Positions 1 to 9,596 of a stretch of DNA of 64,000 nt are shown here, one piece after another. The notes below the pieces were generated by a model that was not told where the DNA came from, searched no databases, and saw only the letters and a list, made by a program, of their open reading frames with translations. The stretch's first letter is position 1. Each line of letters begins with the position of its first letter. A program made the translations under genes and the position numbers. The stretch lies in assembly GCF_026020075.1 (NCBI RefSeq), contig NZ_CP102772.1:1178001-1242000 (forward strand), given 5' to 3'. The stretch is from Bosea sp. NBC_00550 (GTDB lineage Bacteria; Pseudomonadota; Alphaproteobacteria; Rhizobiales; Beijerinckiaceae).

Positions 1-82
1 GTTCTCCCGCTGAAGCGGTGCGGAACGCTCGGGGCCGTTAGCGCGTAAACGCGTCAGGGTTATCGCGCAAAGGAGACGCGCC

Positions 83-110
83 ATGGGTATCGCAAAATGA
101 GTATCGCAAA
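83..110 (+). repeat. 14-bp tandem duplication at a gene start
   Basis: ATGGGTATCGCAAA (83-96) is followed at once by ATGAGTATCGCAAA (97-110), with one mismatch. The ribosome binding site AGGAG at 71-75 is correctly spaced for the first ATG (83). That ATG now opens only a five-codon frame, MGIAK, whose TGA stop overlaps the second ATG (97). The duplication therefore seems to have displaced the original start. The lipoprotein would depend on reinitiation at ATGA or on direct initiation at 97. Confidence 0.8.
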
Positions 111-345
111 GCTCGCCGCCGGGGCGCTCCTGGCGCTCGCCTGCAGCGGCTGCGTGACCAGTGCGGAACTACGGGCGGCGGATGAAGCGCGCTGCCGCTC
201 CTTCGGCTTCCGTGCATCGAGCGACGGCTTCGCGAACTGCCTGCTGCAACTCGATCTCGATCGTGCGGCGGATCGGCGCTACCGCTTCGATCGGTTCGAT
301 GCGTCCTTCGGTGGACCGCCCTGGTACTACGGCCGCCGTTGGTGA
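97..345 (+). CDS. small predicted lipoprotein, unknown function
   Basis: This 82-residue protein has a short hydrophobic N-terminus (residues 5-17) ending in ALACSGC, which resembles a lipoprotein signal with Cys at about 16 or 19. The fit to the lipobox is imperfect because the -3 position is not a clean Leu. The mature part is rich in Arg, Asp and aromatic residues and ends in a Gly/Trp/Tyr-rich tail (GGPPWYYGRRW). I recognise no family. Translation probably starts at 97, just after a tandem-duplicated start region. The next gene on the same strand is far away, so it looks monocistronic. Confidence 0.6.
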   Translation: MSIAKLAAGALLALACSGCVTSAELRAADEARCRSFGFRASSDGFANCLLQLDLDRAADRRYRFDRFDASFGGPPWYYGRRW

Positions 346-360
346 GGCCGCCCCCTCCGC

Positions 361-393
361 AAAGAAAAAAGGGCCGCGCGGGAAGCGCAGCCC
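361..393 (-). terminator. intrinsic terminator of the small RNA
   Basis: On the minus strand GGGCUGCGC (393-385) pairs with GCGCGGCCC (379-371) around a UUCCC loop, with one G-U pair. It is followed by UUUUUUCUUU (370-361). This is a classic rho-independent terminator. Confidence 0.85.
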
Positions 394-447
394 AAGTCTA
401 GGGAGGAAACGCCCAAGGAGGGCGGCGCAACATCGCTGCTGCGCTGC
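361..447 (-). ncRNA. suhB/MmgR (alpha-r8)-like small RNA
   Basis: Reading the minus strand, the predicted RNA of about 85 nt has three elements. The first is a GC-rich hairpin (444-425). The second is a stem CGCCC-UCCUU-GGGCG (424-410). A single-stranded UUUCCUCCC (409-401) follows, and a terminator hairpin with a U tract closes it. A sigma-70-like promoter lies the right distance upstream. The three-hairpin layout, the exposed CCUCC motifs (anti-Shine-Dalgarno-like) and the length agree with what I recall of the alphaproteobacterial suhB/MmgR family, which acts on mRNAs with Hfq. The family name is from memory of its conserved UUUCCUCCC core; the promoter, hairpins and terminator are visible directly. 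Confidence 0.65.
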
Positions 448-452
448 ACCCT

Positions 453-481
453 AGATAGGAGCGTGACCGCGGCCTCGCAAG
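453..481 (-). promoter_or_regulatory. sigma-70-type promoter for the small RNA
   Basis: On the minus strand CTTGCG (481-476) and CTATCT (458-453) are separated by exactly 17 nt. This is close to the alphaproteobacterial housekeeping pattern CTTGAC-N17-CTATAT. The predicted start falls near 446-450, which fits the sRNA 5' end. Confidence 0.7.
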
Positions 482-663
482 AGAAAAAGGGCAGCACAGC
501 TGACTTATTTTTAAGCGACTGATTTCCGTTTGAAATCAATGAGCTTGCCGCGGCGCCCGCTATAATTTGGGCAGTGCCTGTCGGCGGCCGTACGCGACTG
601 CATCGCCCCCGCGGATTTCGGTCGGGGACGACATCGGGGCGGAATCGCGGATGAAGAGGGCTT

Positions 664-739
664 CATTCTCGGGCGCCGCGCAGCGGCGACCCGAGAATTT
701 CGTCGAAGCAAGGCTCGGGTCGCGCCCGAGCATGACGGA
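664..739. repeat. dispersed palindromic repeat, copy 1
   Basis: A paired palindrome of the form CATTCTCGGG...CCCGAGAAT followed by GCTCGGGTC...CCCGAGCATGACGG. It lies just past the 3' end of the M20 amidohydrolase. The same element recurs between genes across the window. Confidence 0.8.
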
Positions 740-741
740 GT

Positions 742-2160
742 TTAACCGAGCGACATCGTCAGCGGCGGCTTCACTTCGGGCGGGAGCGGCGAGGTGTAGC
801 CCTCCTTGCCGAGCCGGGCCTTGTGGTCGGCCTTGGCCGCTTCCATCAAAGCGGGATCGCTCAGCACGGCCGCACCGGTCGCAGCCATCGCCTTGGCGAC
901 ATGGACCATCGCCTTGTGCGCGGCGGGAGCCTTGCCCTGCGCCACGACCTGCCAGGTGTGGAACGGCGTACCCATCGCGACGGTCGGTGCATGGGCCTGC
1001 ACGGTAGGCACCGCCCAGCTGACATCGCCGATATCGGTCGAGCCGATGGCCGGATTGCGCTTGGCATCGCGCGGGACGAGGAAGTCGGCCAGCGGCGCGC
1101 CCGTGTCCTGCATGCCGACGGTGCGCCAGATCGCAGCGATATCCTGCGGCGACAGCGTGCCGCGGATCTGCTCGGCATAGGCCTTGTCGGCATCGTCGAA
1201 ATGTGGAGCGCCAAGGTCTTCCATCACCTTGTGCATGGCTTCTTCGAGCGGCGTGTTGGCGACGAGATCGGAGACAGCGCTGACGATACGCATCTCCATC
1301 TTGGTTTCCGTCATCAGAGCCGCGCCTTCGGCAATCTTCTTCACGCGCTGCACGAGCTCCAACATGCCGCGCAGGTCGCGGGCGCGGATCGAATAGCGCA
1401 CCCGGGCATGGGCCTGGACGACGTTCGGCGCGATACCGCCGGTGTCGAGCAGCGCGTAGTGGACGCGGGCATCGGACGGCATGTGCTCGCGCATGTAGTT
1501 GACGCCGACATTCATCAGCTCGACGGCGTCGAGCGCCGAACGGCCGAGATGGGGCGCAGCCGCAGCATGCGAGGCGCGGCCGGTGAAGACGAAATCGGCG
1601 CGGGTGTTGGCGAGCGCCAGCGCCGGAGCGACCTCCCAGAAGCTCGACGGGTGCCAGGAGATCGCGACATCGGCGTCGTCGAAGGCGCCGGCACGGACCA
1701 TGAAGGCCTTGGCAGCACCGCCTTCTTCCGCCGGGCAGCCATAATAGCGCACGCGGCCGGGGATCTTGTTCTCGGCCAGCCAGTCCTTCATCGCAACGGC
1801 GGCGAGCAGCGCGGCCGAGCCGAGCAGGTTATGACCGCAGCCATGGCCGTGGCCGCCGGTCTCGATCTCCTTGTGCTCGGCAAGGCCGGCTTCCTGCGAG
1901 AGGCCGGGCAGGGCGTCGTATTCGCCGAGGAAGGCGATCACCGGGCCGCCTTCACCCGCCTCGCCGACGACGGCGGTCGGGATGTCCGCGACGTTCTCGG
2001 TGATGCGGAAGCCCTGGTGCTTCAGCTCGGCGACATGCTCGGCTACCGAGCGCTTCTCGGTGTAGCACACCTCCGGCATGCCCCAGACCCGGTCGCTCAG
2101 CGCGATCAACCGCTCCTTGTTCGCATCGACATGCCGCCAGAGATCGTTTCGATTGTCCAT
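742..2160 (-). CDS. M20-family amidohydrolase (AbgB-like)
   Basis: A 472-residue cytoplasmic metallo-amidohydrolase of the M20 peptidase family. It is closest in character to AbgB, a p-aminobenzoyl-glutamate hydrolase subunit; the true substrate is unknown and could be another N-acyl amino acid. The metal-site motif GHGHGCGHNLLG lies near residue 105, followed by the catalytic CPAEEGGAAK region and ISWHPSSFW, which are typical of the family. A lid/dimerisation domain occupies the middle and the metal-binding fold returns at the C-terminus (GTPFHTWQV). I chose ATG 2160 because the family N-terminus begins there (MDNRNDLWRHVD); the open frame runs further upstream without family similarity. It lies 166 nt downstream of cueR on the same strand, with no evidence of co-transcription. 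Confidence 0.85.
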   Translation of the reverse strand: MDNRNDLWRHVDANKERLIALSDRVWGMPEVCYTEKRSVAEHVAELKHQGFRITENVADIPTAVVGEAGEGGPVIAFLGEYDALPGLSQEAGLAEHKEIETGGHGHGCGHNLLGSAALLAAVAMKDWLAENKIPGRVRYYGCPAEEGGAAKAFMVRAGAFDDADVAISWHPSSFWEVAPALALANTRADFVFTGRASHAAAAPHLGRSALDAVELMNVGVNYMREHMPSDARVHYALLDTGGIAPNVVQAHARVRYSIRARDLRGMLELVQRVKKIAEGAALMTETKMEMRIVSAVSDLVANTPLEEAMHKVMEDLGAPHFDDADKAYAEQIRGTLSPQDIAAIWRTVGMQDTGAPLADFLVPRDAKRNPAIGSTDIGDVSWAVPTVQAHAPTVAMGTPFHTWQVVAQGKAPAAHKAMVHVAKAMAATGAAVLSDPALMEAAKADHKARLGKEGYTSPLPPEVKPPLTMSLG

Positions 2161-2326
2161 GATCGTTCCGCCTGGGGACCGCGCGGGCGCTCCCCGTCTT
2201 TCGTTGAGAGGCGGATTCCCCGACGGGGCCGATGCAGCCGGGCCGGACCCGCCTCTGGTGGGCCGCGGCATATGAGCAATCTCAGCCGGTGCCGTCCAGA
2301 CATTCAGCGCATGGCGGAACAGCGTC

Positions 2327-2737
2327 TCAGGCTTTGGCCTGCGCGAGCGACGCTGCGGCGAAATCCGCCAGGATTGGGCAATCCGGCCGGTGGTCGCCAT
2401 GGCAATGCGTCGCGAGATGCCGCAGCGTGTCGGCCATCGCCTTGAGCTCGGCAGCCTTCGCCTCGAGATCGCGCACATGCGCCATGGCAAGGTTCTTCAC
2501 GTCGGCGCTGGCCCGGCTCTTGTCGCGCCAGAGCGCGAGCAGCTCGCGCGTCTCCTCCAGCGAGAAACCGAGATCGCGGGAGCGGCGGACGAAGCGCAGC
2601 GTATGGACGTCGTCGGGAGCATAGACACGGTATTGGGCCGCCGTGCGGGCCGGCGGGCTGATCAGCCCGATGCTCTCGTAATAGCGGATCATCTTGGCGC
2701 TGACGCCGGAATGGGTCGATGCCTCGCCGATATTCAT
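2327..2737 (-). CDS. cueR: CueR, Cu(I)-responsive MerR-family regulator
   Basis: A 136-residue MerR-family activator. The N-terminal winged helix reads MNIGEASTHSGVSAKMIRYY, and a dimerisation coiled coil spans about 75-108. The metal loop has Cys112 and Cys120 (CHGDHRPDC), the same spacing and numbering as the two copper ligands of E. coli CueR. In this family Cu(I) binding remodels an over-long promoter spacer to switch on copper export. The start at 2737 lies one base after the copA stop, and its Shine-Dalgarno region is inside copA, so copA-cueR is one transcript and cueR is probably autoregulated. An upstream in-frame ATG at 2764 would add nine residues not typical of the family. Confidence 0.92.
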   Translation of the reverse strand: MNIGEASTHSGVSAKMIRYYESIGLISPPARTAAQYRVYAPDDVHTLRFVRRSRDLGFSLEETRELLALWRDKSRASADVKNLAMAHVRDLEAKAAELKAMADTLRHLATHCHGDHRPDCPILADFAAASLAQAKA

Positions 2738-2738
2738 C

Positions 2739-5261
<2,523 letters not shown>

Positions 5262-5290
5262 CGCCGTCTCCTTCATGGTGATGACGCTGC

Positions 5291-5321
5291 ATATGGGGCT
5301 TCCCATCATGGGAAGGTCAAG
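5291..5321 (-). promoter_or_regulatory. CueR-type operator/promoter of copA-cueR
   Basis: On the minus strand a -35 box CTTGAC (5321-5316) and a -10-like CCATAT (5296-5291) are 19 bp apart. The spacer contains the perfect dyad CTTCCCAT-G-ATGGGAAG (5315-5299). An over-long spacer with a centred dyad is the hallmark of MerR-family promoters, and the half-site resembles the ACCTTCC box at E. coli copA. Confidence 0.88.
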
Positions 5322-5360
5322 GGGCATGCCGGTTTTCGAAAACTCCATCGCCAGCCTGGC

Positions 5361-5466
5361 GTCATGCTCGGGCCTGACCCGAGCATCTCATGCCGAAAGA
5401 GGCTCCCTTCACCTCATCCTGCCTGAGATTCTCGGGTCTACGCTTCGCTTCGCCCGAGAATGACGG
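5361..5466. repeat. dispersed palindromic repeat, copy 2
   Basis: Contains GTCATGCTCGGG...CCCGAGCATCTC and GAGATTCTCGGG...CCCGAGAATGACGG, the two palindromic units in swapped order relative to copy 3. It lies between the copA promoter region and the 3' end of modC. Confidence 0.8.
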
Positions 5467-5493
5467 CAACCCAGTCGAATCGGCGCAACCGGT

Positions 5494-6588
5494 TCAAGGC
5501 ATCTCGACTGAGACGCTCTTGATCACCGCATAAACCGGCTTGCCGGGCGCGAGCCCGAGTAGGGCAACGGATCTCGCGGTCAACCGCGCCGCCAGTTTCG
5601 CTTCACCGCAGGAGAGGAGCAGATGCACGGTGCTGCCGCCGGCACCGCTGCGTTCGCCGATCTCGGCGACCGTTCCTGCGAGCACGTTAAGCGCGCTGAT
5701 CTCGGCCGGCTGACCGAGGCTGAGCATGACGTCGCTCGCCAGGATGCGGATCTTGATCCGCTGACCCTGCCGGAGCACCCCGCGCCCGAACGTGAGCGGC
5801 CCGGCCGGCGTCGCGAGCCGCGCCAGGCCGAATTCCTCGTCGAACGCGACGACCTCCGCCGCGAGGAGCGAGCTTGCCTCCGGCGCGCCGGGCCGTGCCG
5901 CCAGATCGGGCCGCGAAAGGATGTCGGCCGTCGGACCGCAGGCGGCGACGCGGCCGTCCTCGACCATGGCGACGGTCGTGGCGAGCCGCGCGACCTCCGC
6001 CAGCGCATGCGAGACATAGACGATGGGTATACCGACCTCGTCGCGCAGCCGCTCGATATGCGGCAGGATCTCCGCCTTGCGGGCTTCGTCGAGCGCCGCC
6101 AACGGTTCGTCCATCAGGAGCAGTCGCGGCTGCGCCAGCAAAGCGCGGCCGATGGCGACGCGCTGTTTCTCGCCGCCGGAGAGGGAGCCGGGACGCCGGC
6201 GCAACAGATGGCCGATGCCGAGCAGGTCGAGAACCTTGTCGAGCTCGGCCGGCTTGCGGGCCTCACGCGGCACGAACCAGTGCCCGAACAGCAGGTTCTG
6301 CCGCACGGTGAGATGCGGGAAGAGCCGCGCTTCCTGGAAGACATAACCGATCCGCCGGCGATGCTTGGGCAGATAGATGCCACGTTCGGTATCGACCAGC
6401 GTCTCGCCATCGACGCGAACATGGCCTGCCTGGGGACGGATCAGCCCGCCGATGACGTTGACCAGAGAGGTCTTGCCCGAGCCGGAACTGCCGAACAGCG
6501 CCGTCAGGCGTCCGTCGGAGACGAAGGAGGCAACGAGCTGGAAGTCGCCGAGCCGGTGTCGGACGGCGATATCGAGGACGGGACTCAT
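5494..6588 (-). CDS. modC: ModC, molybdate ABC transporter ATPase
   Basis: A 364-residue ATP-binding subunit of the molybdate importer. Walker A is GSSGSGKT (33-40), the ABC signature is LSGGEKQR (about 130) and Walker B is LLLMDEP. From about residue 290 there is a C-terminal TOBE/Mop-like domain that binds oxyanion and distinguishes ModC from other ABC ATPases. The ATG at 6588 overlaps the modB stop by four bases (ATGA), implying translational coupling. The open frame extends further upstream inside modB but without ABC sequence. Confidence 0.93.
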   Translation of the reverse strand: MSPVLDIAVRHRLGDFQLVASFVSDGRLTALFGSSGSGKTSLVNVIGGLIRPQAGHVRVDGETLVDTERGIYLPKHRRRIGYVFQEARLFPHLTVRQNLLFGHWFVPREARKPAELDKVLDLLGIGHLLRRRPGSLSGGEKQRVAIGRALLAQPRLLLMDEPLAALDEARKAEILPHIERLRDEVGIPIVYVSHALAEVARLATTVAMVEDGRVAACGPTADILSRPDLAARPGAPEASSLLAAEVVAFDEEFGLARLATPAGPLTFGRGVLRQGQRIKIRILASDVMLSLGQPAEISALNVLAGTVAEIGERSGAGGSTVHLLLSCGEAKLAARLTARSVALLGLAPGKPVYAVIKSVSVEMP

Positions 6589-7283
6589 TCGACGGCGATC
6601 CGGCGGCCAACCATCCGCGCCATCAGCTCCGAGAGCACGAGCGCCGCGACCGAGATCGCGATCGAGATCAGCGTCAGCCGCAACGCGCCAGCGTCGCCGC
6701 CCGGCACCTGGGTGAAGGTGTAGATCGCGGTGGGCAGCGTCTGCGTCTCGCCGGGAATGTTGGAGACGAAGGTGATCGTCGCGCCGAATTCGCCCATCGC
6801 CTTGGCGAAGCACAGGATCATGCCGGCGATGATGCCGGGCAGGCAGAGCGGCAGGGTGACGACGAGGAAGACCCAGAGAGGGTTCGCGCCGAGCGTGCCG
6901 GCGGCGGCCTCAAGCTTGCGGTCGACGGCCTCGATCGAGAGGCGAATGGCGCGGACCATCAGCGGAAAGCCCATCACGGCACAGGCCAGCGCCGCGCCCG
7001 TCCAGCGGAAGGAAAAGACGATCCCGAACCAGTCATACAGGAACTCGCCGATCGGCCCGCGCCGGCCGAAGCCGAGCAGCAGCAGATAGCCCGTCACCAC
7101 CGGCGGCAGGATCAGCGGCATATGGACGATCGCATCGAGCAGCGATTTGCCCCAGAAGCGCCCGCGCGCCAGCAGAAGCGCGACGCCCAGCCCGAGGGGC
7201 AGGCTCGCGAGCATGGCGGTGGTGGAGACGATCAGGCTGAGCCTGACCGCCGTCCATTCCTCGGGCGAAAGCCAGTCGCTCAC
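6585..7283 (-). CDS. modB: ModB, molybdate ABC transporter permease
   Basis: A 232-residue integral membrane permease with about five to six hydrophobic segments. The EAA loop that docks ModC is visible as EAAAGTLGANPLWVFLVVTLP. It starts with GTG at 7283, which overlaps the modA stop codon (GTGA). The order modA-modB-modC with two four-base overlaps is a tightly coupled operon. Confidence 0.93.
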   Translation of the reverse strand: MSDWLSPEEWTAVRLSLIVSTTAMLASLPLGLGVALLLARGRFWGKSLLDAIVHMPLILPPVVTGYLLLLGFGRRGPIGEFLYDWFGIVFSFRWTGAALACAVMGFPLMVRAIRLSIEAVDRKLEAAAGTLGANPLWVFLVVTLPLCLPGIIAGMILCFAKAMGEFGATITFVSNIPGETQTLPTAIYTFTQVPGGDAGALRLTLISIAISVAALVLSELMARMVGRRIAVE

Positions 7284-8083
7284 GAAGAGCTGGCGGCCTT
7301 GTTGAGCACCGTGAAGCCCTGCTTCTCGAAGACGGGCTTCGCGCCGGCGCCCCGCAGATAGGTCAGGAAAGCCTGGGCGTCGGGATTGGCCGAATCCTTG
7401 AGGACCGCGACCGGATAGACGATCGGCGGATGCGAATCCTCGGGGAAGGTCGCGACGACCTTGACCTGCGGGTCGGCGGCGGCGTCGGTCGCATAGACGA
7501 TGCCAAGCGGGGCTTCGCCGCGCGAGACGAGCAGCAGCGCGGCGCGGACATTGTCGGCCTGCGCGATCTTGTCCTTCACCTTGTCCCAGGCGCCGAGCTT
7601 CTCCAGGGCGGCCTTGCCGTATTTTCCGGCCGGGACGGAATCGACATTGCCCATGGCCAGCCGGTCGGAGCCGAGCACCGCCGCGACATCGACGCCGGGC
7701 TTCAGGTCGAGCTTGGCGGTCGAATCCTTGCCGGCGACGAGCACGATGCGGTTGGCGAGCAGGCTGACGCGCGTGTCCGGCTTGATCAGGTTCTTGCCCG
7801 CCACATAGTCCATCCAGTCGAGATCGGCCGAGACGAAGAGATCGGCCGGTGCGCCGCTCTCGATCTGCTTGGCCAGCGTGTTGCTGGCGGCATAGGAGAT
7901 CTTTGGTGCCGGCCTGCCGCTCTCCTTCACCCAGTTGGCGGCGGCCTCGTCGAGCGCATTCTTCATGCTGGCGGCGGCGAAGATGACGAGGTCCTTCGTC
8001 TGTGCCTGCGCGGCATCGAAGGCAGGTGCCATGCTCATGGCGAAAGCCAGGCCCAGGCCCAGCATTGTCCGGCGCTTGATCAT
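7280..8083 (-). CDS. modA: ModA, periplasmic molybdate-binding protein
   Basis: A 267-residue periplasmic binding protein that delivers molybdate to ModBC. A cleavable Sec signal (MIKRRTMLGLGLAFAMSMAPAF) ends near AQAQ. The mature part begins KDLVIFAAASMKNALDEAA, the family signature in which AAASM supplies serine and backbone contacts to the oxyanion. ATG 8083 is preceded by GAGGAAG. A ModE-like inverted repeat lies about 20-45 bp upstream. Confidence 0.93.
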   Translation of the reverse strand: MIKRRTMLGLGLAFAMSMAPAFDAAQAQTKDLVIFAAASMKNALDEAAANWVKESGRPAPKISYAASNTLAKQIESGAPADLFVSADLDWMDYVAGKNLIKPDTRVSLLANRIVLVAGKDSTAKLDLKPGVDVAAVLGSDRLAMGNVDSVPAGKYGKAALEKLGAWDKVKDKIAQADNVRAALLLVSRGEAPLGIVYATDAAADPQVKVVATFPEDSHPPIVYPVAVLKDSANPDAQAFLTYLRGAGAKPVFEKQGFTVLNKAASSS

Positions 8084-8101
8084 GCTCTTCCTCGCTGTCT
8101 T

Positions 8102-8129
8102 ATCGTTGTATATCACTGGATATAGCGAT
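8102..8129. promoter_or_regulatory. ModE-like operator between modA and mop
   Basis: On the minus strand the sequence is ATCGCTATAT, CCAGTG, then ATATACAACGAT. It is an imperfect dyad of the type ATCG-x-TATAT-N6-ATATA-x-CGAT, which resembles the E. coli ModE box. Its position 20 bp before modA, facing the divergent mop gene, suits molybdate-dependent repression. No modE gene is in this window. Confidence 0.7.
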
Positions 8130-8209
8130 CGTTGCCGTGCGCTCGCAGGCGAGTCAAGGAGCGGCGACAGCAGCGACATGACCGCAGCATCGACAAAGCA
8201 AGAGCAACC

Positions 8210-8416
8210 ATGAAGATCAGCGCGCGCAACCAGCTCAAGGGCAGGATCGTCGAGATCACCAAGGGCGCGACCACGGCCCATGTCCGCATCGATATCGGCG
8301 GTGCTATCGTGACATCCTCGATCACCAATGCGGCGGTCGACGACCTCAAGCTGACCGTCGGCAAGGAAGCCTATGCCGTGGTGAAAGCCTCCGACGTGAT
8401 GATCGCGATCGACTGA
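8210..8416 (+). CDS. mop: Mop, molybdenum-pterin-binding/molbindin protein
   Basis: A 68-residue single-domain TOBE/Mop protein (MKISARNQLKGRIVEITKGATTAHVRIDIGG...). Such molbindins assemble into hexamers that store molybdate in the cytoplasm. It starts at ATG 8210; the ribosome site is weak. The gene is divergent from modABC across the ModE-like box, and trmO follows after five bases. Confidence 0.9.
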   Translation: MKISARNQLKGRIVEITKGATTAHVRIDIGGAIVTSSITNAAVDDLKLTVGKEAYAVVKASDVMIAID

Positions 8417-8421
8417 AACAG

Positions 8422-8913
8422 ATGGTCCGCGAGAACGAGATCCGCGACAAGGAGGTCGCCGTCGCGCCGCCGCAGGCGACCGATGCCGGCCTCGTCTTCA
8501 TCGGCACCATCCGCACGCCGTGGACCTCGCGGCTGACCTGCCCGCGCCAGGGCAGGGCGGACGGTCCGGTCTGCCGCATCGAACTGTTCCCGCCCTGGGA
8601 CGAGGCGTTGGACGGGATCGAGCGCTTCGAGCGGCTGGAGGTGCTGTATTGGCTGCACCAGTCGCGCCGCGACCTCGTGCGCCAGAGCCCGGCCAACAAT
8701 GGCGAGACGCACGGGACCTTTGCCCTGCGCACGCCGGTCCGGCCCAACCCGATCGGCACCTCGATCGCGACGCTGGTCGCGCGGGAAGGGCGGGTGCTGC
8801 TGGTGCGTGGCCTCGACTGCCTCGACGAGACGCCGCTGCTCGACATCAAGCCCGATCGCACGTTGTTCACCCCGATCGCACCGCCGCAGCCGGGCGATTT
8901 CGAGACGGGGTGA
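8422..8913 (+). CDS. trmO: TrmO-like tRNA N6-methyl-t6A37 methyltransferase
   Basis: This 163-residue protein belongs to the TsaA/TrmO (YaeB) family, which methylates t6A37 of tRNA-Thr using SAM. The family motif RPNPIGTS lies at 107-114, with LYWLHQSRRD and GLDCLDETPLLDIKP also characteristic. It is shorter than E. coli TrmO (about 235 residues), as in many alphaproteobacterial homologues that lack the C-terminal domain. It is probably co-transcribed with mop (5-nt gap), though a functional link to molybdate is not obvious. Confidence 0.83.
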   Translation: MVRENEIRDKEVAVAPPQATDAGLVFIGTIRTPWTSRLTCPRQGRADGPVCRIELFPPWDEALDGIERFERLEVLYWLHQSRRDLVRQSPANNGETHGTFALRTPVRPNPIGTSIATLVAREGRVLLVRGLDCLDETPLLDIKPDRTLFTPIAPPQPGDFETG

Positions 8914-8934
8914 GGCGGCCAACCTGAAACCCGC

Positions 8935-9040
8935 CGTCATTCTCGGGCGAAGCCAAGCGCAGACCCGAGAATCTCTGGCAGGAGATGCTCGGGAGCCTCA
9001 TTCGGCAGGAGATGCTCGGGTCAAGCCCGAGCATGACGGA
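8935..9040. repeat. dispersed palindromic repeat, copy 3
   Basis: CGTCATTCTCGGG...GACCCGAGAATCTC is followed by GAGATGCTCGGG and then GCTCGGGTCAAGCCCGAGC-ATGACGG. It lies between the convergent trmO and cupin genes. Confidence 0.85.
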
Positions 9041-9061
9041 AGGTTTCCCTTCGCCGCCGGC

Positions 9062-9583
9062 TCACCCGTGCGGGTGCTTGTGGATCGGGTCGACCCAGTA
9101 GACTTCTTCCGGCTTCTCGACCGGATCGACATCGCTGATGTTGACGACCACCGCCTCGTTGTCGGAGCGCACCAGCACGCATTGCAGCGGGTTGTCGGGA
9201 TCGGCGTTGATCTCCTGATGAGGCACGAAGGGCGGCACATAGATGAAGTCGCCCGGTCCCGCTTCGGCGACGAATTCCAGTCGCTCGCCCCAGCGCATGC
9301 GAGCCTTCCCGCTCACCACATAGATCACGCTTTCAAGCTCGCCATGATGGTGCACGCCGGTCTTGGCGTTGGGCTCGATCGCGACCGTGCCGGCCCAGAT
9401 CTTCTGCGCGCCGACGCGGGCATGGTTGATCGCCGCCTGCCGGAACATGCCGGGTGTCTGGGCGGTGTTCGGATCGAGCTGATCGCCCGAGATCACCCGG
9501 ACGCCGTCATGCTTCCAGCGCGGCTCGCCGTCATGGGCGTTGTCGTGGGAATGATCGTGCGAATGGTCGTGTTCTTGGCCCAT
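9062..9583 (-). CDS. cupin-domain protein with His-rich N-terminus
   Basis: A 173-residue single-domain cupin. The metal site has HHHGELESVIYVVSG (cupin motif 1) and PGDFIYVPPFVPHQEIN (motif 2). The first 17 residues are HD/HS-rich (GQEHDHSHDHSHDNAHDG), a probable metal-binding tail outside the cupin fold. ATG 9583 is preceded by TGGGAG. It lies 13 nt after sseA on the same strand, so the two are probably co-transcribed. The reaction, if any, is unknown. Confidence 0.8.
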   Translation of the reverse strand: MGQEHDHSHDHSHDNAHDGEPRWKHDGVRVISGDQLDPNTAQTPGMFRQAAINHARVGAQKIWAGTVAIEPNAKTGVHHHGELESVIYVVSGKARMRWGERLEFVAEAGPGDFIYVPPFVPHQEINADPDNPLQCVLVRSDNEAVVVNISDVDPVEKPEEVYWVDPIHKHPHG

Positions 9584-9596
9584 GGCAGTCTCCCAA

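Noticed and set aside
561..566. Perfect TATAAT on the plus strand
   Set aside because: No acceptable -35 box at 16-18 nt (the nearest candidates are 11 or 25 nt away) and no gene follows on that strand.
823..2445. Long open frame opposite the M20 amidohydrolase
   Set aside because: A GC-rich antisense shadow: low-complexity Arg/Gly/Asp-rich translation without any family motif, while the minus strand encodes a complete metallo-amidohydrolase.
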